A stretch of DNA of 64,000 bases from Cadophora sp. MPI-SDFR-AT-0126 (Eukaryota > Ascomycota > Leotiomycetes > Helotiales > Ploettnerulaceae): assembly GCA_020747065.1 (NCBI GenBank), contig JAGMVK010000023.1, forward strand, positions 558,001 to 622,000, given 5' to 3'. The position numbers and the translations under genes are program-made. The notes beneath the pieces are model-generated. The model saw only the letters and a program-made list of their open reading frames with translations, searched no databases and was not told the DNA's origin. Positions 21,921 through 33,029 of this stretch are shown piece after piece (position 1 is the stretch's first letter; each line of letters opens with the position of its first letter).

Positions 21921-23017
21921 GTCACTCTTTCTTTTAGTACTAATGGTATAATAGTCTGAGTATTGGAGATATGGCTTTGACAATCGTTTCGCCAAAGATC
22001 TCAGAGCCAAATTAGAGGTAGAACCTGATTTCTTAAGAGATTACACATCTCCGACCAGATGCTGCAGCTGGAGCCGCTCTGTGCTCTTTTCCGATGACAA
22101 TCTCGATAGCCCTGAATTATGCACTGCTAGGGAAGACTGCAGCCTGTGCGATCTCATCGTCGTGTAGAAAACAATAGAAAAGGCTGCAATCGCTCCAACC
22201 GTCTCAGCATACCACTAAACTCCCCAGGCGTTTGATGTCGTTAGGAAGTTGGTTTTTATTTGTTGCAGAGTTGATGTAGTGCAGAAACTCGGTGCTTCTC
22301 TGCTGCTGAGATTTAGAATCTTAATCAACGCCTTTAGCTGTGACGGAATTTGAGGTTGGTTGTGGAGAGAAGTGAGCTCGACTTGGCGCCAAACGCGTCA
22401 GAGGCATCGAATCAACTCCGCAGATGTCCAAACTCCAGAAATGAGGTATTTGGGTCTTTTGGAATCGATATAAAATCTGCGACGCGAATCTGGAGTTGTG
22501 GTGGAGGTTGACAAATGTTTGTTGTTGTTGTTGAGGAAGAAAAGAGACGAGGCTGCAGCGAAACGTCAGAATGGTAGGGCGCATATACTTGCGCGCTAGT
22601 GCAGCTACTGTAGCTGCCCATCTCCACAGTTCAATCTTATCAGGACCTCTCGGAAATAGAGGAATTTGGTCCGTGGCCGTAGAATACGTTAGACATCGCG
22701 CTTAACTTCTCTCTCCCTATTCATTATCAACCTCCAATTAGGTTCTGTAGACAGTCGGATGGTTACTACTTCTCTTTCGAACGTTCAATGTCTATCAGAC
22801 TTGGGTGGTTGAGTTACTGTAAGACCTTTCTTATAGACTGGAATTGAAAGGGTCTTGCCGTTGAAGGCCCTACAGTACATCATATGGGGCAAGCCACCCA
22901 CGAGCCCCTGCCCACCTGCAAGTAGTCGAACCCGCAGGTCCCCACAACCTATAAAGTCTGGCACCACCCCCCTTCCCCCCACCTTCATCATCCAAACAAT
23001 CGCGCCTCCAAGCCACA
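21921..23017. other. Intergenic region upstream of the hypothetical two-exon gene
   Basis: No gene recognised. A TATAAA-type sequence (cctataaagtctggc) at about 22949 lies 65 bp before the start codon at 23018 and is a plausible core promoter. Confidence 0.45.
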
Positions 23018-24240
23018 ATGGAGATCCCGCCCCACCTGCAACAACGAACTAAGGATCTACTTCAAGAGCTTGGATCTGAGCTAGGTAAGGATGTCGCGAA
23101 TCAGTTCATTTCAGCATGCTCTGCGGTATATTATGGAGATAATGGCCTTCCTGTCATTGATCCCCGAGTAATTATGGATCCTGGTAGCCCTGGTGGTGAC
23201 GACTCTTGGAAGCACACCTTTACGCAGGATAGTGACTACAGCCCAGGAAACGTATCGCTATCGTCGAACCACGACCTAGATGAGATCCTAGAGCCCTCGC
23301 TGCACTCAACGGGGAGCGTCAGTTACGATTCGAGCCCTCCTTTGGATGACCAGAGTTCCCACTCTGAAGCTGACCCGGACCTCCCCATGTGCAAGCGCTG
23401 CGACTGCGAGCAGTGTAAGAAGCGTGCCAAACGAAAGAGAGGCAAGACTGCCTCCATAGAGACAGTTGCTAGCCTGTTTCACCGGCCGGACCTCATTAAT
23501 ATCCTTGACAAGTATTGGGAGGTATTACAAGTCCATGGCCTCTTCGCAGATCAATCGCGCGAGCCTTTCCAGTGGTCCAACGCAATCAACCGCCCGGTCC
23601 ATGTTCAGCGTCGCGAGTATCATTTGATCTTGCGGAAGTTGGAAAAGGATGATGACCTCCAGCAGTGGCGTCGATTTGTAGCAGAATACCGAACCCTCGA
23701 AGGCTACAATGAGTTTCACCGTGAAGCAACCAAGCAGCGGATCAACGGCACGCAGGCTCGCGGAAGTGGTGAGAATGATAACAACAAAGCCCACAAAGAA
23801 TACGTGAAACACATGTTTCCAGACGGCGATCCAGAGACTCTGTTAGCAGCCCCGGCGGCGCTCAAAAAGGACCTCCAGCTTGCCCGGCGATGGGCAATCT
23901 GGGTAGAAGGTTACGAGACGAAAGACGGTCTGGTACCTGGTCTAGGCGTCGGGGTTGGTCTACTTGTTGGGCTGGAGATCAAGAAGAGAATGTGCGGATG
24001 GATCTAATCGAGGATCATCCAATGATGACTTGTGCTGATGTGTGATCTAGTTACTCGATTCCCGATTACGACCATGCATACCTTAAATTACTCCTCAAGC
24101 ACATTCACGAAACGCATCCGAACATTGTCAGCATCTGCCGGATATTAGAACCAGTTGCAACGAGTCTGGTTAGAAACCATCAACTGAGCAGTCATGATGA
24201 CTGGGATACCATCTCGAAAGAACTCAGAGAGCATCTCTAG
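23018..24240 (+). CDS. Hypothetical protein with a CxxCxCxxC motif, two exons
   Basis: The protein starts MEIPPHLQQRTKDLLQELG. It has a disordered Ser/Asp-rich region (residues about 55-120), then a cysteine motif followed by a basic run (CKRCDCEQCKKRAKRKRGK) that may bind metal and act as a nuclear signal, then a mostly helical C-terminal half. The first frame ends at 24007, but the next 200 bp are clearly coding in another register (DYDHAYLKLLLKHIHETHP). An intron 23992-24050 (GTGCGG...CTAG) joins them in phase and gives 387 residues ending at 24240. The donor is non-optimal but the phase fits exactly. I do not recognise the family. It lies 60 bp from a MULE insertion, so it may have lost downstream sequence. 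Confidence 0.6.
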
Positions 24241-24302
24241 CCACCTGCTTAACACATTGCATGGGGTCTTTTCTCTTTTGGGAGTATATTTAATAAATCT
24301 TT

Positions 24303-24479
24303 CAGCAATTTACGTAGGCAGTACTCAAACTAATCCATAAAGCGTTGACAGTACCCTCCTAATAAAATATTACAGACACAGTACCCGATTAATTAAAATT
24401 ACAGAGGCAGTACTCCCATAATAAAATATTACAGACACAGTACCCGACTAATTAATATTACATTGACAGTACTGCTTTG
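24303..24479 (+). repeat. MULE terminal inverted repeat, left
   Basis: Begins cagcaatttacgtaggcagt and ends gtactgctttg. Matches the reverse complement of 26788-26964 with no difference that I could find. Confidence 0.93.
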
Positions 24480-24566
24480 CTTTCTTACTTTCATACTATT
24501 AAATTCGTCTCTTTCAGCCTGTGTTATATATAATTAAAGGTCTACTGTAAAGGTATTACATTTTAG

Positions 24567-26683
24567 CTAATCTTGAGTTTTTGGAGCGCGCCTCACCCGT
24601 GTACTACGGCGTGCCTCTACAAGTGGAGGGTCTAAAGCAACACCAAACACAGCTGCAAACTCAGCTTCCTCATCAATCTCTACTTGTCTTGCCTGTTCTA
24701 CCTCTCGCTGTATCTGTGCTCTCCTTTCCCTCATCTCCGCAGCTGCAATTGCAGCTCTACTAGGACGCCCAGCTAGAGCTGCTTCTCTAGCATCCTCTAC
24801 TAACTCTGGAAACTCTTCCTCTGACTCAGTGTCTGATTCTTCCTCCCCAGAACTCTTATCATCTTCTGCAGTATCACAAGTCCTGGTATTATGCCCTAAT
24901 TGTCGACACCAAGAGTTTCCACACTTCCTTTGCCCATCTTGATAGCGCTCTCTTCTCCTCATCCGTCGTACTCGTGGTCGGCCTCGTTTTCTGACTACCA
25001 AAGGTGGTAAAAGATTAGGGAAGCATGGAATATCTTGCATAGTAACTGGCGGAAGCCCCTGTTGATAGGTGAGACGATAGTTGAGAATTGTATATGCTCG
25101 ATCAAATAGAAGGTAAGGATCTCTCCCTAAAGATCTTGATCCAACAATAGCATGAGCACAAGGAGAAAGATACTCCTGCCACATATTGCATGTGCAGTCT
25201 TCGGTCTCAAAATCAACTACATGCTCACGTCCTTCCCCATCTTTGACCTGAACCTGCAGCTCTGTTGAGGCAAGGACTCGCCATCGTCTCGAATCATCAT
25301 ATCGTCGTAGGTAGCCTTTCTTAGCTTCGTTCGAGATTGTCGGGTCTTCTTATTGGCGTATCATACGCTCTGCGAAATGCTCCATAATATACGCCCAGAT
25401 CTCTGCCATCATACGAAGAGGCGGGAGATGACGTATAGACTTTTGCCAAGCTCCATTCAGAGACTCAACAATATTTGAAGTAAAATGGCCGAAACGAGGT
25501 CGAAGGAACGCCCAAAACGAATAAGTATTTGCAGGGATATTCTCTATATAATATAAGCAACCGATATATATATAAAAAGTTGAATATAACTTACGAATAT
25601 ATGCCGCGGCAAGATTATTCTCTTTCTTAAGCTCAGAGATCGCGGCATTGTACGCTTCTTCTGTACGAGCATAAGCAACACTCCAAAACAACCCACGGCA
25701 TACAAGGCCAAACTTTGCTTGCACATTAGAAGCAATATGCTGTGCACAATGGCTATGATCCGCTTGAGGAAGTGCTTCTTGTACTGCCTTTTCTAAGCCC
25801 TTCTCACGATCACTCATTATTACAAGGCCAGCATAGCCCTGCAATTCAAAAGCATGTCTCATATGTCCGAGAAACCACAACCAATTGTCATAATCCTCGG
25901 TCTGTACAATTGCCCAACAAAGGGGAATAATCTATAAATAATTAGTAAGCAATAGAAAAAGCAGTAGATGAAATAGACCTGATTATTCGCATCAATACCA
26001 ACTGCAACCATGATAGTCTGTCGATAAGAGGAATAGCAGTGACAAGCATCAACTGCAATAAATGGACGAAGCTGATCCCAGGCTATTTTAGTAGCACTTG
26101 GTGCTATAAACCATCGTACGAAACGGCCCATGGGATGTCCATCTTTATCTTCGTCTTCATATTGTAGACTTTGCGAAGCGTGCTGGTCTGCCTCAAATAT
26201 CCGTTGATATAAGCCTGGCATTCGTCGAAAATTGTCTTCTTCCTTTCCATCGAACTCCTCCCTTAATGAAGCTCTGACCCTGTACGCAGCCGAGTATGAA
26301 ATCGTATTACCATGCCGCTCTCGTTCATTAGCAATGATCTGCTTTGTTGTAATAATACGATTATGAGAGACGGCAGCGCGGTGGTGTGGCGCTAGATACC
26401 ATACTCGCGACGCCTCACGGAACTTATAGTGAACTCGAGGGCTGCAGGAATGATGAGGCCGTAAAGTAACAATGGAAACTACTATAGTTTTCTTAGATAA
26501 GCTTGCGCGAATATAGAAACTGCAGCTAGAATTGTGTGCGTCACGGCATTGAACAATATGCACTCTGGCATTTGAGGTATGAATCTTGTACGATTCGCCG
26601 TTATCAATTACTGAGCGATTGATAGCGTCTCGAGCACTTAAGATAGTCGGAAAGGTCTGGCCTAGTTCGAGTTGAATAGGCAT
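24567..26683 (-). pseudogene. MULE transposase gene, three exons, one premature TAA
   Basis: Exon 1 (26683-25979) holds a FAR1-like N-terminal DNA-binding domain and the first DDE block (FIAVDACHC...). A 47-bp intron (25978-25932) and a 51-bp intron (25594-25544, GTAAGT...ATATAG) are removed to give a continuous core with IMSDREKGLEKAV, CAQHIASNVQ and HFTSNIVESLNGAW. Exon 3 continues to the SWIM finger (CTCNMWQEYLSPCAHA), a zinc knuckle (CGNSWCRQLGHNTRTC) and an acidic tail. The only defect is TAA at 25352-25350 between IRQ and EDPTISNE, most simply a CAA-to-TAA change. About 650 residues without the stop. The element looks young, so an intact sister copy elsewhere in the genome is likely. 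Confidence 0.9.
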
Positions 26684-26787
26684 ATTAGCGACGGCGAGGT
26701 GGTGGTGATAGTGGCAGCGAGGTTCGAGACATTAATAGATTAAGACGTATGTCGGCGGTTGCAGAGTTTTTATTGATGACTAAGAAC

Positions 26788-26964
26788 CAAAGCAGTACTG
26801 TCAATGTAATATTAATTAGTCGGGTACTGTGTCTGTAATATTTTATTATGGGAGTACTGCCTCTGTAATTTTAATTAATCGGGTACTGTGTCTGTAATAT
26901 TTTATTAGGAGGGTACTGTCAACGCTTTATGGATTAGTTTGAGTACTGCCTACGTAAATTGCTG
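26788..26964 (-). repeat. MULE terminal inverted repeat, right
   Basis: Partner of 24303-24479. Ends ...tacgtaaattgctg just before the 9-bp target duplication at 26965-26973. Confidence 0.93.
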
Positions 26965-26973
26965 TAAATCTTT

Positions 26974-27404
26974 ATACCTTGAACGCAAAACGTTTGCATA
27001 CAGTAATAGAATTCAACCAATTGCTATCTTTCTAAATTCTCTCCCTTGCTCATGACAAGTAACAATAGAATCAATCCGCAGGGTGATGAGAACCAAGAGT
27101 GGACAGAATACTCATCCATGGTCGAGCAGCGGAAAGACAGTAAATCCGAAGGATATCACTTTCACCTGAACCGCACTCGAACACTTCAGAGTCTGTTATC
27201 CATAACTTCGACCCGAATTGTATCCATCTGATGTTGATATAATCCCAGTTGTCTAGCTGATCACCTTCCCCAATTATCTTGTCATACCTCCCTGGGTCTC
27301 TCCCGGCTACCTGGCCGGATATAGAGGGCATGGTTTTCGGGCTGCGAGTACCGTGGTGTTCGTGAGAGATTTCGTGTAACGTCCATCCCTGCGTAGCGGA
27401 AAAC
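26974..27404. other. Gene-free spacer
   Basis: Between the MULE target duplication and an LTR-like sequence. Only short uninformative frames. Confidence 0.4.
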
Positions 27405-27531
27405 TGTTGGATCCCAGATTACCCGTGGCTGCCTACTAGGCAGCTATGGTCTCTTGTCTATATAAGAACACCTGGACAGCCAGCTTCTACAATCAAGCAT
27501 ACTGCTATCACTTCTTCTTGATATCCAACTA
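27405..27531 (+). repeat. Possible solo LTR
   Basis: A 127-bp block starting TGTTGGAT and ending ATCCAACTA, so its ends are nearly inverted copies. It has an internal TATA box (gtctatataagaacacc, about 27454-27470). The flanks aaaac and aaccc are only weakly similar, so a target duplication is not proven. No internal retrotransposon genes adjoin. Confidence 0.4.
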
Positions 27532-27711
27532 AACCCCTACGTGCCGGAAAAATTAACAGGTACATTGAGTTCAAGTATCTAAAAATCTATGCGCACTATA
27601 ATAACCTCTTATTATTTTTTGCAAGTTATATTCCGTGGCCACTCTCGAACACCTTAGATGCCTCAGACTGAAAAAAATAAAGTTCGCGTCGTTACTCTTA
27701 CGCCTGGTTTA

Positions 27712-27897
27712 TGTCACGGAACGAGTGCAAGTACGTGGACAATTGCGACTTGGTTGAATTGATTGATTACAAGGAGAGAAGATATTCTTAAGGAAATCTG
27801 TCTTTTATGTTCGTTTACGAGTTAGCTCGTGTGGCTGATACAAAGTTGTGAATAGCTTCATAAAAGTATGAAAGTCACCTGATTCGAGCACTTGACA
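27712..27897 (+). repeat. 186-bp LTR-like repeat, copy 1
   Basis: Starts TGTCACGGAACGAG and ends TTGACA, with TGTCA/TGACA termini typical of a long terminal repeat. The same 186-bp sequence occurs on the minus strand at 48497-48682 with few differences. No target duplication is evident. It lies next to a LINE relic. Confidence 0.7.
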
Positions 27898-27929
27898 TAA
27901 ATGCAGCAGTCTCCCCCCCCCGTCTACTC

Positions 27930-28420
27930 GTTGTATATCTCTTCTTCGTCTGGCCTCCTGAATTGCCCTAGGAGCCGGGTTGCTACCATGAATTCTGCGG
28001 CTTTGAGTGTGAGTTGAGGTGTGCTCAGGACCTCCCCCAAGGTCTCATATCCTGGTCCAAGGAGGTCTCGTCTTAGTTGGCGGTACTTCCTGCAGTTGAG
28101 TAGGACGTGTTCGATTGATTGGAGCCTATACCCGCATCCACAGTGAGGATTGTCGATTCCTGGGACCTTCCTGCTGTGGAGGTAAGCATTAAGGCCTATC
28201 TTTCCGTTCGGAGTTGTGTGATAATAGAGCTTGGGAGCATCCCGGTGGGGCTCTAGGGGGCTTGTGTCCAGGGATTGGGTTGTACTTGTGTGAGGTTCGT
28301 CCTTTGGTTTCGTTTGTCCAGTCTGTTGCCCAGTCGTACACGGTCTTTTGTTTTATCCATGTGGTTAGTGTCGATCTTAGACTATCCCCTCAGCTGCCAG
28401 AGTTTTGACCCACTGAAGGC
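27930..28420 (-). pseudogene. LINE relic: C-terminal zinc-finger region of a reverse transcriptase protein
   Basis: On the minus strand the frame reads a typical C-terminal end of fungal non-LTR retrotransposon proteins: KVPGIDNPHCGCGYRLQSI, then HVLLNCRKYRQLRRDL, then a tail with a FMVATRLLGQF phrase. Upstream RNase H-like text (WATDWTNETKG) is present with frame disruption. No reverse transcriptase core remains. It differs from the LINE at 53872-56613, so it is a second family. It is an old 5'-truncated copy. Confidence 0.65.
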
Positions 28421-28580
28421 CCCTGTAGCGACACCCTAAATTAAGCGAAGAACACCAAAATTTCAGGCTGTCATCCAAATTCAGTGTATTCTACAGCTAA
28501 TTATTATGATACAAAGCAAAGCAATTGTTTTTTTTACAAAGATGGACGTCGCATTGCTTACATCCAAATTGCGAAGCAAC

Positions 28581-28737
28581 TTTTGACAGGTTCTGAATGC
28601 ATTGACTGAACTACTGTTTGTCGTATGGACAGATCTCCATATAAATACAGTCCATCCATAGTCATGTGCCCTGCACATGACTCATCATCACATGACTCAT
28701 CTCACACTAACCTCTAGGCTTCCACACCCCTTCAACA
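28581..28737 (-). repeat. 157-bp dispersed repeat with 5-bp target duplication, copy 1
   Basis: On the minus strand it starts TGTTGAAGGGG and ends CCTGTCAAAA. GCAAC lies directly outside both ends (28576-28580 and 28738-28742), a 5-bp target duplication. It contains a TATTTATATGG stretch that resembles a TATA box. The related copy is at 45751-45904. It is likely a solo LTR. Its insertion supplies the stop codon to the piggyBac frame (ending VWKPRG). Confidence 0.65.
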
Positions 28738-30988
28738 GCAACCCTCTTACCTAATTGGCTAGTATTACTAGTTAATTCGCCAAGAGCCACTCTTTTCTTT
28801 GGGGGGTCCCCAAACCTCCCTCCTTTACAAGCTTTACAGTCTACTCTCGTCGGCATTCTAACAAGCTCATGGCAATGAATTGGGAACTCAAAAGAGGCAC
28901 TAAATAGGTTTGAAACCTTTCGTTTTCGTGACCCAGGTGCATCCTTTCCCATGGCAATCAATGCCTCTACAATCTGAAGGCGAAAGTCGTCTTGGGACCT
29001 TAATTTGACGTTATGGAGCTCGTAATTTGAATATCGACAGATAAGGTAGCAATTGGCTAGTACTACCAATGTGGGAGGGACGAACCCCAATCCACACAAC
29101 AAGAGGGTAGCATGTAGCGAGCCACCGGAGGAGATTCTAGGCTCTGTAAATAACAGATCAATCAAATCTAAAGATATCACATATCTGGAGAGTACGAATC
29201 GGCAAAGGAGGGGAGGGAAAAGGTTCTAATAAATAGAATATATCTGGTGTTGCGTTCTTGACGTTCTGTAGTCAAGTGTTGGCTCCTTATATATGCGAAG
29301 GACCAGCGCAGTCATGTGACAAAAGAAATCAGGGGCTGTCCCCACCACACCAAGAGCATATATTGATGGAGAGCTTGAATTGGGCCTCTCCGTAGACGCC
29401 TGAGGCCCCCATTGTTCCCCTGAATCTGGTCTCCTAAATCAACAGCTCCCATATTGTGGTTGTATTCGTCAAAAAGCTCCGGAATGAGGAGTTTTTTGGT
29501 AGGGGAATCTCCAAAGGGTTTCCGAGAGACCTTTGCATTTCCGGCAGTCTCTTTTGGTCGTTTTCGTACCCGTAAAACCTTAGTTTTACCATCCCAAAAT
29601 GTTGACATGGCTAGAGCAAATGCCCCGTCTTGGAAGCCGGCATGAAGTACGTTTTCCGACTCCGTAGGGAAAGTAATTGTAGTGCCCCAGGGCATGGCAT
29701 TGGACCCTTTTTGCCGCGTTTTCTTGAGCTTAACAAGATCCTGGATAACGCCTGAACTGACTCTGCAAGTGCCGGTTGCCGCAAAGCCTTCTTTCCGGAG
29801 ATATTCGAGTAATTGAGTTGACGTGAAGAGATTATCAAGGTAGACGTGATACGAGGCCTCTGGTAGTTGTTTCAAGAGAGACGGTACAACAGACTGTGTA
29901 GCGTTTAGACTTTTAATTTTCTTGACTCCAAAAGCACCGCCTTTCTTTCCAGGTTGGTGGTACAGCCACCGTAAAAAGAAGCCTTGCTATGCAATTACCC
30001 AAATTTTGATTCCAGTCGGTGTCGGTTTGTTAGGTATCGTCGTAATAACCTTTGATCGACCTGTATATCGCTTGACAGCTTCGTTAACAGCTAGATCTCG
30101 GCCAGGTTTCCATAACTTCAAGTTGACGTTTTGAATATGAGTGTTGAGGGGTTCCGTCTATGGAAATATTAGTCCAGTACACTAAAAAGTAGGTGGGGAG
30201 GGTACTCTTTCAAACACATGGGCATTATCTTTACTTGAGACCCGGAATCGTCGTCGTAGAGCTTGGAATCGGTTTCGTGAAAAGACCTTCGTAATAGGGT
30301 GAAAAGGAGTCAATTTTGCCGTATTCCAGTAATCCTCAATAGCATTTAGGGGGTAAATCGTCATATAAATACAAAAGGCCAAATACAGGTAGATTTCCTC
30401 GCGACAAGTGTCAAACGAATCCTTTGCACGGGAATTCGGTAATAAGTCATCATCTGGCAAATTGAGTTGATAGGAGTTTGTAGCCAAAACGATTGCGTCA
30501 ATCATGTCTTCATTGTAGTACTGAGTGAATAGGCTAATAGGATCATCTGGAGAGCAGTCTTTAGGCAAATGGACCTCAAAATCAAAGTCGTCGAGTTGCA
30601 TAGGGTGGAAATTAGCTCCTATACGTTTTAGAGGCTCTGCATCCGGACGAAAAGTCCCTGCATCGGTAGGATCTGTCACTGCGTGTTCGGGCATGATTGT
30701 TGCATTGAATAGTAGGTCTTTTGGTGGGGAAATAAGTGGGAAAATAAAGTTGTTGATGTTTTTGTTTACCCAGCCCCGCACCGCACGGGCCCTGTAGTGA
30801 TGGCAACCCCGTAACCCCCTGTAGAAAAGTGTGCGATTTGTGCTTCTGGCAGTTAAGGGGATAGAGTTGTTGTCTCCCTGCTGGAGCACTGGAATATTTG
30901 TGTTGTGGATGCCTAAGGCCTCCACGACAGCCCCTAGGAGGATTGCTGCAGCCTGTAGACTACAGCGTTTGTAGCCTGGAAGGATCAC
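28738..30988 (-). pseudogene. piggyBac-type transposase (DDE_Tnp_1_7), decayed
   Basis: The pieces in order from the 5' end (30988) match the piggyBac transposase. There is an N-terminal region (about 30750-30182), then a KPGRDLAV-N-EAVKRYTGRS segment near 30085, an IWVIA-stop-QGFFLRWL segment near 29990, DNLFTSTQLLEYLR near 29830 and NMGAVDLGDQ near 29440. The last two carry the second and third catalytic aspartates. The first, normally D in a DE pair, is Asn here (AAC, 30085-30083). TAG at 29989-29987 sits where Gln is expected, and the frame shifts between 30182 and about 30150. The C-terminal zinc region is cut by the repeat at 28581-28737. No terminal repeats or TTAA duplication could be assigned. 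It is inactive. Confidence 0.82.
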
Positions 30989-31332
30989 TGTGGCTTGCTA
31001 GGCTACAGTGGATGTCTACAGGCTTTACAGGGCCTTTGGCCCTTTAAATACGGCCTACTGGAATTTAATATTTGGCTCAATAGAATCAAGTTTTATCGCT
31101 ATCGGGGCTTTGCTGTGATAGGAATAGCGAGGAGTCATACCTGTAAGCGCACAGCACCTCACGTCTGCCCTCGAAAAGACTCAACCTCTCCCAATCAACA
31201 TAGCAACATAATACAACCACTTCATCGCCACCAGTGGACACTCAAGTCTGTAATAGATCCTTCGGCAACGGGCGGTCTCCCTTCACTGCAAGGCAACGAG
31301 TTTCTAACCACATCAACATCTCTATCGCAAAT
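30989..31332. other. Spacer upstream of the metallophosphoesterase gene
   Basis: The left part (30950-31050) is rich in ctgtag/ctacag words in both orientations and may include a decayed piggyBac end. The right part should be promoter and leader of the gene at 31333. Confidence 0.4.
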
Positions 31333-32244
31333 ATGAAGCCTTCGGCCTCAGGCCTTGACGCGCTCTTGAGTCGACGCGAGCCAAGCACTCTTCAGCGATT
31401 CTGGTCGTCACTGTTGAGATTTCTTGCGAAAGCACTTTATTCTCTACTCGAGCCTGCCATTCCTGCGCTGAAAGACGGTATCCGCGTTGTGTGCATTTCT
31501 GATACTCATAATGTCCAGCCAAAACTTCCGGATGGCGATATCCTCTTACATGCCGGGGATCTCACACAATCCGGATCCCTCGAGGAATTGCGAAGTCAAA
31601 TAGAGTGGCTTGATTCGCAGCCACACAGATTCAAGGTAGTCATTGCCGGAAATCACGACCTGTGCCTTGATCGTTCAAAAAAAGAGGAGCACGATGAAAA
31701 CAACAACGCTGTGCAAATTGATTGGCGCTCTTTAATTTACCTCGAAGACTCATCCACAACACTCCGTTTTTATGGAGGCCGACCGCTAAAGATATACGGA
31801 AGCCCTTGGACCCCAAAGCACGGGAACTGGGCATTCCAGTATCCTCGCGTTGGGCAAGACCCCTGGAAAGGGTCCGTTCCTGAAGATATCGATATTCTGC
31901 TCACACATGGTCCGCCAAAACACCATCTCGACCTTGGTCATCTGGGCTGTTCCTTTCTCCTGCAAGAAATCCATGAAAAGACACCACTCCTTCATGTTTT
32001 TGGACATATCCATGCTGGATATGGCCGAAGAACGGTGGTGTGGGACTCGTTTGAGAGTGCTTATGAGCGCGCGATTGGGGATGATGGTTCGTGGTTGGAT
32101 TTGGCACAAATGCTGATATTCAGCGTCTCTCGAATCAGAGAAAACGGGGACGGAGGGAGTCGAGATACAGTCTTGGTAAATGCATCCGCCGTAGGTGGTT
32201 TTCGGGATGAAGAGCGGCGAGCAGCCATTACTGTCATTATCTAG
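31333..32244 (+). CDS. Calcineurin-like metallophosphoesterase (MPPED/239AB type)
   Basis: A 303-residue intracellular metallophosphoesterase that hydrolyses phosphoester bonds using two metal ions. All signature motifs are present in order: CISDTHN (about residue 55), LHAGDLTQ, VIAGNHDL, LLTHGPP and VFGHIHAGYG. The spacing and the phrase QIEWLDSQPHRFKVVIAG match the MPPED1/MPPED2-like branch, whose natural substrate in fungi is unknown. The N-terminal hydrophobic stretch (FWSSLLRFLAKALYSLLE) may be an amphipathic helix. I chose ATG 31333 over the in-frame ATG at 31234 because the intervening residues look like leader. One exon, no intron needed. No defect seen. Confidence 0.9.
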   Translation: MKPSASGLDALLSRREPSTLQRFWSSLLRFLAKALYSLLEPAIPALKDGIRVVCISDTHNVQPKLPDGDILLHAGDLTQSGSLEELRSQIEWLDSQPHRFKVVIAGNHDLCLDRSKKEEHDENNNAVQIDWRSLIYLEDSSTTLRFYGGRPLKIYGSPWTPKHGNWAFQYPRVGQDPWKGSVPEDIDILLTHGPPKHHLDLGHLGCSFLLQEIHEKTPLLHVFGHIHAGYGRRTVVWDSFESAYERAIGDDGSWLDLAQMLIFSVSRIRENGDGGSRDTVLVNASAVGGFRDEERRAAITVII

Positions 32245-32337
32245 TTCGGCTGTAAGAATACTCCATGGAGCCTGTGATATTATTAATAACTTATCCATAC
32301 CCTTTACACAAAATAAATGTGAGGTTCTTCGATCAAG

Positions 32338-32852
32338 ATGTCCTGTGCCAAGAATTCCTTGCAAGCTTTTGGATCATCTGGCCCGTCCAGAAACACATCC
32401 TTCTCATCTGGGATATCGAGCCGTGCCTCCAATTCCGGCACCTCCTTAGCCCACTGTGGCACTTCTTACAGTAGTCTCGATACTACTCCCAGCAACGCCT
32501 CCGAGAGTCCATGGATGTCCGTGACCGTGCTCGTTCGGATCTCTACCTCGCTCAACTTCGCTCCCAGTCCGCACCCAACACTCCCGGCTTCGGACCAATG
32601 TCTCCATCCTACTCTCAGCACATGAAATCTCCTCGCTTCCCACCATCCATCTACTCCTCCAACCTCTCAGCTGCAGCCGAAGACGGCTATGCTGGAGCCC
32701 CTGGCACTCGATCTGTTGATGCCAAGCCATCATCAACCCTTGCTGCAAAGCCCTTCGCTCTTCAAGCACCACCGATCAAGGTTCACGGCGCTACACCCAC
32801 ACTTCGCAGGGGGTTCACAGTCTCAGCGCCTCAGATGGAAGCCCCATCCTAA
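32338..32852 (+). pseudogene. Relic of an unidentified Ser/Pro-rich protein
   Basis: Coding-like sequence begins near 32338 (SRNTSFSSGISSRASNSG) and continues from about 32443 in another register (PLWHFLQ, TAG, SRYYSQQRLRESMDVRDRA), ending with QSAPNTPGFGPMSPSYS and more. A one-base frameshift near 32443 and TAG at 32472-32474, where CAG (Gln) would keep the frame, break it. It lies 90 bp after the metallophosphoesterase gene on the same strand. I do not know the family. The low-complexity composition is typical of a regulatory or scaffold protein. Confidence 0.45.
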
Positions 32853-33029
32853 AACTCCCATTCATCTTCGTATCTACAACTAGATCCTGGGTGGTTCCTG
32901 TCCCGCCAACACCCTCTCCTCCCCGTCTTATCTCGCCCATTATGCGGAACTCCTCTAGCCTCGGTCAACAACTGTTATGATGAGCTATTACTACCGATAA
33001 TGATGTCTCCTGGGCATTGGGTTGGGGAC

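Larger units (their letters stand above)
24303..26964 (-). mobile_element. Full-length MULE with perfect 177-bp inverted repeats and 9-bp target duplication
   Basis: Both ends are copies of a 177-bp inverted repeat (24303-24479, 26788-26964) that appear identical over their full length. The nine bases taaatcttt occur immediately outside each end (24294-24302 and 26965-26973), the classic Mutator target duplication. The repeats contain internal acagtac-type subrepeats about 35 bp apart, likely transposase binding sites. The single gene inside is complete except for one stop codon. Identical arms point to recent transposition. Confidence 0.95.

Noticed and set aside
22321..23018. Minus-strand frames with Ser/Gln-rich or Gly-rich text
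   Set aside because: They follow simple-sequence DNA (ttgttgttgttg) or are antisense to the promoter of the gene at 23018.
28420..31050. Terminal repeats and TTAA duplication for the piggyBac relic
   Set aside because: Candidate TTAA sites exist near 28441 and 31043 but the adjacent sequences do not match as inverted repeats.
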